Shown here: positions 17,571 to 24,886 of the stretch, piece after piece
Layout of the letters: every line of letters starts with the position of its first letter
Numbering within the stretch: position 1 is the stretch's first letter
NCBI GenBank assembly: GCA_021790335.1
Contig: JAJYEE010000025.1
Location: forward strand, 1-34,835
DNA: 34,835 nt
From: Pseudomonadota bacterium
Lineage (GTDB): Bacteria; Pseudomonadota; Gammaproteobacteria; Acidiferrobacterales; UBA6901
Reading direction: 5' to 3'
Position numbers and translations under genes: made by a program
The notes under the pieces: generated by a model
What the model was told of the DNA's origin: nothing
Databases searched by the model: none
The model's input: the letters and a program-made list of their open reading frames with translations, nothing else

Positions 17571-18532
17571 GCGGGTGAACGGTGCAAATGGTTCGCCGCA
17601 TGCCAAGCGGCTGAAACGGTGGGTGAGACAGAACCGGTCACACGATGGGCGTGCACGCTGTCAGAACCCCGTCCTCGCCGGGCCACCGGGCAGGGCGCGG
17701 GAAGCCAGTGCGATCGGTTCGATTGGTTGACGCATTCCGGCGCCCGCGGTTTCGCGGTGCCGGCCGCAGCGCCGGGTTTCACGTTCGGGCCTTCGTGAGG
17801 GCGCTTGGTCCTTTGAGAAATCCCTGGAGTCACTGCATTGCCATTTTCTTTGTGTCTGAATTTTAACGATGCAAGGAATATGCCGGAATATGGGCCGATC
17901 AGCCCGGGCCACGAAGTCTTCGTGGGGCAAGGAGTTTGGATCCTGGACGGGCAGGATCTGGCTGGAATCTCCCGGCCTGAAGGGCCCGGTGACGGCACCG
18001 CCTTGCTGCAGCCCGATCGTGCGGGAGGGGGCGTTCGGGAAATTGGCGCCGATAGGAGCGTCGGCGGGGGGGGCGGGTTTCCGCAACGCAACGCGAGCCT
18101 GCCCTGGCTGTTGGACGGGAAACGAGGGGAAGGGGTGGTCCGTCGTGCCCGGGTGCATCGTGCAGGTGTCAGATCCGGTGAGCGACCAAATCAGATGCCC
18201 GATCACCGGCCGCACGACCCGCGTGCAACAGATCGGCCCGACTCAAATCCTTGATACAGCTAAAACCGTGGGTGACATCAGGCACACACTGTAACCGAAA
18301 CCCGATCAGGCCGGTCCTCAATCATGGGCGCGCGGCAGCCATTGCGGCCACATTGCCGGGGTTGTCGTGACGCATGCTCGAACTGCCATGGTACCGCTTT
18401 ACAGGACCGCAAGCCCGTGGGTGCCGCCGGTGACGGCGGCCAACCTGCCGGCAGATCGTGCCGCGGCCGCCAGCTTAATTCGATATTACCCGATACGCCT
18501 CGGGCGACGAATGAGCCGTCGTGGCGGACAGC
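17571..18532. other. Long gene-free stretch (about 960 bp)
   Basis: Open frames on both strands reach 140-180 codons but are low-complexity, Pro/Arg/Gly-rich and without motifs, as expected of GC-rich noncoding DNA. Features seen are an AT-rich patch near 17838-17890, a perfect 17-bp palindrome at 17909-17925 and an eight-G run near 18065-18072. It should hold the promoter of the PAS-GGDEF-EAL gene, but no clear one was found. Confidence 0.5.
17909..17925. repeat. Perfect 17-bp palindrome
   Basis: CCACGAAG-T-CTTCGTGG has 8-bp perfect arms around one base. It sits ~340 bp upstream of the PAS-GGDEF-EAL start in the gene-free stretch. The size and symmetry suit a dimeric repressor site or a short RNA stem. 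No second copy was noticed in the window. Confidence 0.5.
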
Positions 18533-19726
18533 CTACGCGGTGGCCCGCGAAAGCGTGCAACTGCGAAGCTTCCGCGCAAATGCACGTAGCGACTGGATCC
18601 GCGTCTCCTCCGCCTCGCGACACCAGTCCTGCAGCGCGTGCAGCAGATACTCCTGGGTTGCTGCCGAGCGATGCCAGATGTCCTGCAGTTTCTGCTTCAT
18701 CGTATACACGGTGCGCAAGGACTGGTAGCGCGCGAGCGCGCGCTGCAGCCGCTCATTGCTTCTCGGGTCAAGCAGACGCGCTTCCCGAACCATCAGGCGG
18801 CGCGCCCGCTTCAGCAGGGTCCATGACTCGCGGTCCGCGGGGTCGGCCCTCCTGAGTTCTTCGCGGTGCACAGCACGCATGACCTCGCGTGCAAACTGTG
18901 CCATCACGTTGAAGCGGTTGGCGATAACCGCCTTGACCGTATCCAGGTCGACGTTATCCTTGTTGGTATCGAATTCCAGCGCTGGGGGGATCTTGCGGAC
19001 ATGCGCGAGACCTATTGCCTGCATCAGGCGGATGTACATCCAGCCGATATCGAACTCCCACCACTTCGATGACAGCTTGGCCGAACTCGCGAAGGTGTGG
19101 TGGTTGTTATGCAGTTCCTCCCCGCCGATGAGGATGCCCCAGGGAACGATGTTCCTGCTGGCGTCGCGCACCTCGAAATTGCGGTAGCCCCAGAAATGTC
19201 CGATGCCGTTGATGACGCCGGCTGCCCAGAATGGTATCCAGGCTACCTGGACCAGCCAGATGAGCAAGCCTGCAGCGACGCCGAACAGCAGCATGTTGAT
19301 GGCGAGCATGACGAAGGGTCCGAGATCGTGGCATTTCGAGTAGATCTGCCGCTCCAGCCAGTCGTCGGGCGTTCCGTGACCGTACCGCTTTATAGTCTCC
19401 GCATTCCGCGCTTCCCGGTGGTACAGTACGACACCCAGCCAAAGAACCTTGTGAATGCCATGTTGCTGCGGGCTGTGCGGGTCATCGGCAGTCTCCACTT
19501 TCGCGTGGTGTTTGCGGTGGATTGCGGTCCACTCCTTCGTCACCATGCTGGTCGTCAGCCACAGCCAGAAGCGGAAAAAGTGACTCGCAATGGGGTGCAA
19601 ATCAAGGGCGCGATGCGCCTGATGGCGGTGGAGAAAGATGGTGACACTCGCAATGGTGATATGTGTCAGGACCAGGGCGACAATGGCGTAGCCCCACCAG
19701 GGTAACACGATCAATCCTTGGAACAT
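18533..19726 (-). CDS. Membrane fatty acid desaturase (DesA-type, delta-9)
   Basis: The 397-residue product carries the three histidine boxes that bind the di-iron centre: HRHQAH near residue 33, HRKHH near 70 and HNNHH near 205. Around them are four to six membrane segments (FRFWLWLTTSM, WIPFWAAGVINGIGH). It is close to the Pseudomonas phospholipid desaturase DesA and would insert a double bond in membrane acyl chains to tune fluidity, using O2. A ~150-residue cytosolic C-terminal tail, Arg-rich and helical, exceeds the catalytic core; DesA has a similar extension. The ATG at 19724-19726 follows GGAG by ~10 nt. Confidence 0.93.
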   Translation of the reverse strand: MFQGLIVLPWWGYAIVALVLTHITIASVTIFLHRHQAHRALDLHPIASHFFRFWLWLTTSMVTKEWTAIHRKHHAKVETADDPHSPQQHGIHKVLWLGVVLYHREARNAETIKRYGHGTPDDWLERQIYSKCHDLGPFVMLAINMLLFGVAAGLLIWLVQVAWIPFWAAGVINGIGHFWGYRNFEVRDASRNIVPWGILIGGEELHNNHHTFASSAKLSSKWWEFDIGWMYIRLMQAIGLAHVRKIPPALEFDTNKDNVDLDTVKAVIANRFNVMAQFAREVMRAVHREELRRADPADRESWTLLKRARRLMVREARLLDPRSNERLQRALARYQSLRTVYTMKQKLQDIWHRSAATQEYLLHALQDWCREAEETRIQSLRAFARKLRSCTLSRATA

Positions 19727-19790
19727 GGCACGATACTCCGGGGCGAAATGGGGATTACTGCTATGCAGGGATGCGGACGCATCCGGATTC

Positions 19791-19810
19791 TTTTGCAGCA
19801 TAGCGCAAAA
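19791..19810. promoter_or_regulatory. Inverted repeat TTTTGC-N8-GCAAAA in the desaturase leader
   Basis: TTTTGC (19791-19796) and GCAAAA (19805-19810) are perfect arms. The site lies ~45 bp downstream of the predicted start of transcription and 65 bp before the desaturase ATG, where a bound repressor could block elongation. Desaturase genes are commonly controlled by TetR-type repressors such as DesT; whether this is such an operator is inference. Confidence 0.35.
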
Positions 19811-19861
19811 GCCGGGACGGCCGGCATGGCTAATGCTGCAGTTAAATCGGTTAGATGCGAT

Positions 19862-19890
19862 GATTATACCGATTAATGCTGTTCCCGTCG
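19862..19890 (-). promoter_or_regulatory. Sigma-70 promoter for the desaturase gene
   Basis: Read on the minus strand, TCGACG (19885-19890) and a perfect TATAAT (19862-19867) are separated by 17 bp. Transcription would begin near 19855, leaving a leader of ~130 nt that contains the TTTTGC/GCAAAA repeat. Confidence 0.6.
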
Positions 19891-20343
19891 ATGGGAATCC
19901 ACTGGCATCCCCTGCGACGCTGTTCTTCGTCCTGACCACGGCCGCAGTGAAGTGATCGCTGTGGCCTGCGAATTTCCGGATGGTCCGATGACAGGCGGCA
20001 TGAGCCCAGGTGTGAACAGGCGGATGCCGGTATTGCCAGTCTGGTTGGGCGGCAGGATATGTCCGGTACTTGAACTGATCGATTGTCCGTCCGCAGCTGA
20101 AGCCCACGAGATAGACCTCGCTTGCATCTGCTGCACATGCGGACGGTCGAGAAGGATCCGGCCAGCCTCGCTCAGGGCCCGAAAAGCATCTTCGATGCGG
20201 CCCGTAAAGATCGCCCTGCGTGGTGTTTCGACACCCAGGCCGCTGTCTGTCTAGGCGTCGTACGGTTCGGTGATCCGGGCGGCGACGGGTCGTGGGCTGT
20301 AGCGGTTTCACCACGATTTAACGGGCCCGACATAATCCGGAAA

Positions 20344-20388
20344 CCTAGGAATCCTAGGCTTCTTGCGCCAGGCTCCCCGCCGGGGAGC
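20344..20388 (+). promoter_or_regulatory. Two hairpins before the phosphoesterase ribosome site
   Basis: CCTAGG-AAT-CCTAGG (20344-20358) is both a direct and an inverted repeat. GCTCCCC/GGGGAGC (20372-20378 with 20382-20388) is a 7-bp stem ending 10 nt before AAGGAG. They could affect mRNA stability or access to the ribosome site; neither has a T run. Confidence 0.3.
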
Positions 20389-20410
20389 GATCCGCACAAG
20401 GAGCATCGCG

Positions 20411-22309
20411 ATGGACATCCAAACCAGAAAGTGGGCCCAGATAGCCGCGGTCAGCGCGGCAATCGCGGGCCTGTTGAACATGCAGCTGCTGTACGCCGGT
20501 GACTACGATCGCAACGACAACGCCACAACCACCCCGATCAAGCACGTGATCCTGATCATCGGCGAGAACCGCAGCTTCGATCACGTCTTCGGTACCTTCA
20601 AGCCCAACCCTGGCCAGACCGTATGGAATCTCCTCTCCGAGGGCATCGTCAACGCCGATGGCACGCCCGGACCGAATTTCGCCCGCGCCAGGCAATGGCA
20701 GGCGAGTGATACCGGCAGCTATTCCATTCACCCGCCGAAGAGCGCCCCCTACGGCGTGCTGCCGCGAATCAGCCTCGACGGCACACCGGCGCAGGCGCCC
20801 TTCGCCTCGGCCAGTGCGGCCGAGGCCGTGGAGCCCGCGCTGCCGTCCGACGCCTATGGCCTGCTGACCATCGGCGGCAGCGGGCTGGCGTCCGGGACGC
20901 TGGTCGACCCCAGGTTTCCGGCCGGTCTCGCGAACGGCCCCTATGACATTACCCGCTATCTGTCCTACAACGACTATACGGCAAGCCCGGTGCACCGCTT
21001 CTTCCAGATGTGGCAGCAGACCGACTGCGATATTTCCCGCGCGAGCGCGCGCAACCCGAGCGGCTGCCAGAACGACCTTTTCCCCTGGGTCGAGGCGACA
21101 GTCGGCGCCGGCAGCAACGGCCGCCCGCAACCGGCTGGCTACGGCGAGGACGGGCACCACGAAGGCGCCATCGCCATGGGCTTTTACAATATGCAGGCCG
21201 GGGATGTGCGCTACTTCGATAAGCTCGCCCACAAATACGCCCTGAGCGACAACTACCATCAGGCGGTGATGGGCGGCACCGGTGCGAACCACATTGCCAT
21301 CGGCTACGGCACCGCAATTTATTACGCTGGTGCGAACGGCCAGCCCGCCGTGCCCCCGGCCAACCAGATCGAGAATCCGGCGGCACAGCCGGGTACCAAC
21401 AACTTCTACGTGCAGGACGGCTACGGCGGGGGATCGTATGTCGATTGTTCCGACGATACCCAGCCCGGCGTCAGTTCGATCAACGGCTACCTGCACACGC
21501 TGCCGTATCCCGTGTTCCGCAACGGCGACTGCCGGCGCGGCGCTTATTATCTCGTCAACAACTACGCTCCAGGATATCTCGGCACCGGCGCCCCGGCGCC
21601 GCTCGGGGCGACGCAGTTCACGGTGCCCCCGAGCCGCCAGCCGAACCTCGGCCTGCTGCTCTCGCGGCATCACATCCCCTGGGGTTACTACGGTGAGGGC
21701 TGGAACGGCGGCACGGAGGGCGGGGAGAACGGCAGCTACTGCAACATCTGCGACCCGTTTCTCTACTCGACGCAGATCATGACCAACCCGAAGCTGCGGG
21801 CGAACCTGCACGGCATCCGCGACCTTTATGCCGCAATCCGGGGCGGCACGCTGCCGGCGGTATCGATCGTCAAGCCCGATGGCTACCTCGATGGCCATCC
21901 GGCTTCTTCGAAGTTCGAGCTGTTCGAGGCCTTCAGCCGCAAGATCATCGATATGGTCAAGGCCAATCCTGCGCTGTGGAAAGATACGGCCATCATGATC
22001 ACCGTCGATGAGGGTGGCGGGTACTACGACTCCGGCTACATCCAGCCGATCGACTTCTTCGGTGACGGCACGCGCATTCCGCTGCTCGTCGTGTCGCGCT
22101 ATTCACGCGGTGTTGGCGTGGTCCACACCTATGCCGATCACGTCTCGTTCGACAAGTTCGTGGAGGCCAACTGGGAGTTGCCGACGATCTCGGCACGCAG
22201 CCGCGACAACCTGCCGGACCCCGTCACCACCCGGGGCAACCCCTATGTGCCGATCAACAGCCCGGCGATCGGCGATCTTATGACCATGTTCCATTTCGAT
22301 CGCAACTGA
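20411..22309 (+). CDS. Secreted phosphoesterase (phospholipase C / acid phosphatase family)
   Basis: The 632-residue product starts with a signal-like segment (WAQIAAVSAAIAGLLNMQLLYA, likely cut near residue 29), so it is exported. The family signature follows at once: IKHVILIIGENRSFDHVFG (~43-61), in which Glu52, Asn53 and Asp57 help to build the metal site. Later motifs TVDEGGGYYDSG and YADHVSFDKFVEANW supply further ligands. Members (PF04185) hydrolyse phosphomonoesters or phospholipids. Four Cys in the middle and CNICD may form periplasmic disulfides. The ATG at 20411 follows AAGGAG (20399-20404). A long antisense frame across this gene is a GC artefact. Confidence 0.92.
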   Translation: MDIQTRKWAQIAAVSAAIAGLLNMQLLYAGDYDRNDNATTTPIKHVILIIGENRSFDHVFGTFKPNPGQTVWNLLSEGIVNADGTPGPNFARARQWQASDTGSYSIHPPKSAPYGVLPRISLDGTPAQAPFASASAAEAVEPALPSDAYGLLTIGGSGLASGTLVDPRFPAGLANGPYDITRYLSYNDYTASPVHRFFQMWQQTDCDISRASARNPSGCQNDLFPWVEATVGAGSNGRPQPAGYGEDGHHEGAIAMGFYNMQAGDVRYFDKLAHKYALSDNYHQAVMGGTGANHIAIGYGTAIYYAGANGQPAVPPANQIENPAAQPGTNNFYVQDGYGGGSYVDCSDDTQPGVSSINGYLHTLPYPVFRNGDCRRGAYYLVNNYAPGYLGTGAPAPLGATQFTVPPSRQPNLGLLLSRHHIPWGYYGEGWNGGTEGGENGSYCNICDPFLYSTQIMTNPKLRANLHGIRDLYAAIRGGTLPAVSIVKPDGYLDGHPASSKFELFEAFSRKIIDMVKANPALWKDTAIMITVDEGGGYYDSGYIQPIDFFGDGTRIPLLVVSRYSRGVGVVHTYADHVSFDKFVEANWELPTISARSRDNLPDPVTTRGNPYVPINSPAIGDLMTMFHFDRN

Positions 22310-22334
22310 CCCGTTCGGAGCGGGTCCAGCCATT

Positions 22335-22369
22335 CGCGGCGGCATGGCCACATGCCGCCGCGACTTTTT
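22335..22369 (+). terminator. Intrinsic terminator of the phosphoesterase gene
   Basis: A perfect 12-bp stem, 22335-22346 with 22351-22362 (GCGGCGGCATG/CATGCCGCCGC core), has a 4-nt loop and is followed by AC and five T. It lies 25 bp after the stop codon, so the gene is a single transcription unit. Confidence 0.92.
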
Positions 22370-22519
22370 GCGGAGGGCCGCAGTAGTGGCTGCGAAATCT
22401 CGAGGCCCCCTGCCGCCTCGAGGATCCGCGCCCATCGAACAGCTGTGTCACGGGCGCAGAACGGCGCCGGCGAAGCCAAATCGGTTCGATGAAAGCGCCC
22501 ACCCGGCACCGCTTCGCCG

Positions 22520-22549
22520 TTGGAGGCGTCGCGACATCGGCGCTATGAT
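22520..22549 (+). promoter_or_regulatory. Candidate promoter for the Nudix gene
   Basis: TTGGAG (22520-22525) and TATGAT (22544-22549) are 18 bp apart, with transcription expected near 22556 and the Nudix ATG at 22587. It follows the phosphoesterase terminator, as expected for a separate unit. Confidence 0.5.
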
Positions 22550-22586
22550 AAACGGATTGTCCTGCTGGACGCATGGGAGGCGAGGG

Positions 22587-23024
22587 ATGGGTCCGCCGCT
22601 GACACCGCTTCTGACGACCGATGTGGTCATCGAGCTTGTGGACCGCGATGCGCGCCCTGTGGTGCTCATTGAGCGAAAGAATCCGCCATTCGGCTGGGCC
22701 TTGCCTGGCGGGTTCGTCGACCGCGGCGAGGGCGTGGAGTCAGCCGCGGTCCGTGAAGCGCTGGAGGAAACCGGTCTGACCGTCCGCCTTACGCGGCTGC
22801 TGGGGTGTTATTCGGACCCGGCGCGTGATCCCCGCGGCCATACCGTCTCGATCGTGTACGTCGGCGAAGCGCGCGGTGAACCGGTGGCGCAGGACGATGC
22901 CGCCGCCTTTGGCCTGTTTGTTCCGCCCAATTTCCCCCCGGTTCTGGCATTCGATCATGCCCGGATCCTGAGCGACTACCTGGCGTATCGTCTGCGCGGC
23001 GCGATTCCGCTGCCGCATCCGTGA
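22587..23024 (+). CDS. Nudix hydrolase
   Basis: The 145-residue product has a full Nudix box, G-x5-E-x7-REALEETG: GGFVDRGEGVESAAVREALEETGL (about residues 41-64; Glu residues bind Mg2+). The N-terminal PLTTDVVIEL and the FGWALPGG lead-in resemble small ADP-ribose or nucleotide pyrophosphatases, and DARDPRGHTVSIVY-like text (PARDPRGH) is typical of the ADPRase branch. The substrate cannot be fixed from the sequence. GGGAGG at 22575-22580 supports the ATG at 22587; an upstream in-frame ATG at 22545 falls in the predicted -10. Confidence 0.9.
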   Translation: MGPPLTPLLTTDVVIELVDRDARPVVLIERKNPPFGWALPGGFVDRGEGVESAAVREALEETGLTVRLTRLLGCYSDPARDPRGHTVSIVYVGEARGEPVAQDDAAAFGLFVPPNFPPVLAFDHARILSDYLAYRLRGAIPLPHP

Positions 23025-23153
23025 ACCCCGGGCTGTGACGCGAACGGGATAGATTCTGCTCCACGCTGGTCATCCGGATCCGCCGGATTGGTTGCGGCGC
23101 AGGAAGTGGTGCGGCCGCCAGGCTGGTTTGCCCGGGTCGCCCAGGCGGCGGCG

Positions 23154-23178
23154 AAAAAAAAGCCCGCACATGCGGGCT
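23154..23178 (-). terminator. Intrinsic terminator for the sigma/anti-sigma operon
   Basis: Read on the minus strand, AGCCCGC and GCGGGCT (23161-23178) form a 7-bp stem with a 4-nt loop, followed directly by eight T. It lies 260 bp beyond the anti-sigma stop, so the message has a long 3' end or a further small gene. Confidence 0.9.
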
Positions 23179-23208
23179 GGAAGAGAGGAGAAGTTGCACG
23201 GATCAGGG

Positions 23209-23346
23209 CTAGGCGTGGTGGAGCCTGGCGATCCGTGCCACCCTGTTCGGAACGATGTTGGATTCCGAGACGCCGTTCGGTTCGCCGGAAGCGATGTTGC
23301 ATGCGCCGATCCGGCCGGCATACTCCGTCTTGAGCCATTTCTGCAT
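23209..23346 (-). CDS. Possible 45-residue small protein
   Basis: The frame starts MQKWLKTEYAGRIGACN and ends RLHHA, with its stop only ~30 bp before the terminator. A GAGGG lies ~12 nt before the ATG, a weak ribosome site. There is no signal peptide, membrane segment or recognised motif. Its support is position alone: it would fill the otherwise long 3' end of the sigma/anti-sigma message. It may equally be noncoding. Confidence 0.25.
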   Translation of the reverse strand: MQKWLKTEYAGRIGACNIASGEPNGVSESNIVPNRVARIARLHHA

Positions 23347-23438
23347 CGGACATCGGCCCTCACACACTTGCCGGCCGAATGCCCGCTCCCTCCGGCGGCG
23401 GTTTTCCTGGTGCAGACAGGCTGTCCCGCGCCGGCAGA

Positions 23439-24221
23439 TCAAACCTGAATGTAAATCCATCCCCTCTGTTGCAGGCGGATTATTTGCGCCACGCCCGAAT
23501 CGATCACGGTGGTGCCGGGCAGCAGTTTGGTCGAGATGCCCTCGCCGCCGAAGCGGTCCAGCGTATTCAAGCAGGCCGCGAACTGAAGATTTTTGTACTT
23601 CTTCAGCATCGACCTGATGCGCGCGGGGTAGGGCGAGCGGCCGGCAAGAAGCAGGTTAAGCCCATCACCGTTGGTGATGACCTCCACACGCGCCTTCTGA
23701 TGCTTGCGCTGGTAAAGATTGAGCAGATTCTGGGTTTCATCCAGCACTTCTTTCATGTGTGCCGGATTGCCGCTGTTCAGGTGAAAGAGGACCTTGATTA
23801 CCTGACCGCCGGGCGTCGCCGCGCTCGCTATCTGCTTCGCGGAGGCAGGATTTCCCTCCATTCCCGCCGGTGCCGTCAGTGCCACGGCGGTGCTGCCCGC
23901 AGTCAGGCCGAAGCTGCCGCTATCCTGCTGCAAGCTGCCCGCCAGCGCCAGAATGCCCAGGATTGCCCCCGCGCTGGCGCCCAACTTGTGCCGTAGCGGG
24001 GTAGGGCGATTGGTCTTGGGTGGCGCACCGGTCGGAGCCTCCGGAGGGTTTTTGTACGCCATTTGCACGAGATCCCGTACCTTGCGCAGTTCGCACACCC
24101 GGCGGTTTATCGCCTCGTCTTTGCCGGTCACGCTGTACATGCGGCTCTTTTCATCGAGCGCCAGCTGATCGTCGACGAACGCGTTCAGGTATTCATCGGA
24201 AAACGTTCCTTCATCCCTCAT
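23439..24221 (-). CDS. Membrane anti-sigma factor fused to a DsrE-like domain
   Basis: The 260-residue product has three parts. Residues 1-60 (FSDEYLNAFVDDQL..) resemble the sigma-binding N-terminus of RsiW/RseA-type anti-sigma factors but lack the HxxxCxxC zinc motif. Residues ~78-98 (HKLGASAGAILGILALAGSL) are one membrane helix. Residues ~140-260 are a DsrE/DsrF-like domain: VIKVLFHLNSGNPAHMKEVL, VITNGDGLNLLL, FAACLNTL (Cys217 at the family's usual Cys position), LLPGTTVIDSGVAQIIRLQ and the terminal GWIYIQV. DsrE folds act in sulfur relay. With the usual topology the domain would be periplasmic. The ATG at 24219-24221, after AAGGAG, overlaps the sigma gene's TGA (ATGA). Confidence 0.85.
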   Translation of the reverse strand: MRDEGTFSDEYLNAFVDDQLALDEKSRMYSVTGKDEAINRRVCELRKVRDLVQMAYKNPPEAPTGAPPKTNRPTPLRHKLGASAGAILGILALAGSLQQDSGSFGLTAGSTAVALTAPAGMEGNPASAKQIASAATPGGQVIKVLFHLNSGNPAHMKEVLDETQNLLNLYQRKHQKARVEVITNGDGLNLLLAGRSPYPARIRSMLKKYKNLQFAACLNTLDRFGGEGISTKLLPGTTVIDSGVAQIIRLQQRGWIYIQV

Positions 24222-24790
24222 TTTATTCTCCTTATGTTGGCTTCCTGCCGGACTGCGGCCGTCTTGGACGCTTCCTGGTTTCCGAACTCGGTAGCGAGCA
24301 GGCGCAGCATGGCGTTGCGCGCGCGGCATAGGCGGCTCATGACGGTTCCGATGGGAATGTCCAATACTTTGGCGACTTCGACGTAGGAGAAGCCTTCGAG
24401 ATCAACGAGCGTGATAACCTGACGCTGTCCTTCCGGAAGCCGCGCGATGGTCGCGCGCACCTTGCGGACGATTTCCAGCTGGTTGTTCTCGGTTTCGGGG
24501 GTGGAGTCGTGCGGCAACTCCATTTCGTCGATATCGTCCATCTCCCGATGGCGCCGGAAGTGATCCCGGTAGCAGTTGGTCAGGATGCTGAAAAGCCAGG
24601 CGTCACGCGCTTTCGGATCGCGTAGCTGCGCAGATTTTTGCATTGCCTTGGTCAGGGTCTCTTGCACCAGATCATCCGCCAGCGCGCGATTGTGACACCA
24701 CGCATAAGCCATGCGGTAGAGACGGGCTCGGCTCTGTTCCAGCGCGTCTTCAACACCCTTGGTCTGGCCGAATAATTTGAGAAAGTCCAT
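24218..24790 (-). CDS. ECF (RpoE-like) RNA polymerase sigma factor
   Basis: The 190-residue product has region 2 (LYRMAYAWCHNRALADDLVQ.TLTKA, ~25-50; RDAWLFSILTNCYRDHFRR, ~62-80) and region 4 (LPEGQRQVITLVDLEGFSYVEVAKVLDIPIGTVMSRLCRAR, ~118-160), with no region 3, as expected of an ECF sigma factor. It directs RNA polymerase to a small regulon and should be held by the membrane anti-sigma encoded next. The start at 24788-24790 follows a weak ribosome site. A GGAATA/CGTC element upstream suggests it transcribes its own operon. Confidence 0.93.
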   Translation of the reverse strand: MDFLKLFGQTKGVEDALEQSRARLYRMAYAWCHNRALADDLVQETLTKAMQKSAQLRDPKARDAWLFSILTNCYRDHFRRHREMDDIDEMELPHDSTPETENNQLEIVRKVRATIARLPEGQRQVITLVDLEGFSYVEVAKVLDIPIGTVMSRLCRARNAMLRLLATEFGNQEASKTAAVRQEANIRRIK

Positions 24791-24820
24791 TCGTTTTGCT
24801 CGAGGTTGTTAACCGTAAAG

Positions 24821-24846
24821 GACGACACTAGCCATTATTTTATTCC
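24821..24846 (-). promoter_or_regulatory. Candidate ECF-type autoregulatory promoter
   Basis: On the minus strand GGAATA (24841-24846) is followed after 16 bp by CGTC (24821-24824). This GGAAT-N16-CGTC layout is the general form of many ECF sigma promoters, and it lies 31-56 bp upstream of the sigma gene start. The pairing with this sigma factor is inferred from position. Confidence 0.5.
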
Positions 24847-24886
24847 AATTCTGGACGATGCCGGAAGCGCAAGCACACATTCCAAA

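Larger units (their letters stand above)
19727..20410. other. Divergent intergenic region, desaturase / phosphoesterase
   Basis: About 680 bp without a supported gene. It contains the desaturase promoter and palindrome (below), a short stem GGATGC/GCATCC near 19769-19784, and hairpins in front of the phosphoesterase. A CATAAT at 20331-20336 may be the phosphoesterase -10, but no matching -35 is clear. Confidence 0.5.
23025..23438. other. Intergenic region between the Nudix and anti-sigma genes
   Basis: About 410 bp between convergent genes. It holds a minus-strand terminator at 23154-23178 and possibly a 45-codon frame just before it (listed separately). Otherwise nothing recognisable. Confidence 0.5.

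Noticed and set aside
17661-18294. Frames of 140-185 codons in the gene-free stretch
   Set aside because: No ribosome sites, no motifs, overlapping on both strands, composition typical of noncoding GC-rich DNA.
19727-20314. N-terminal extension of the desaturase to 593 codons
   Set aside because: The added part is Arg/Pro-rich, covers the promoter, and the family starts at the ATG with a GGAG site at 19726.
20354-21898. 514-codon minus-strand ORF antisense to the phosphoesterase
   Set aside because: Low-complexity Val/Ala/Arg sequence without motifs, mirrored from a well-supported plus-strand gene in GC-rich DNA.
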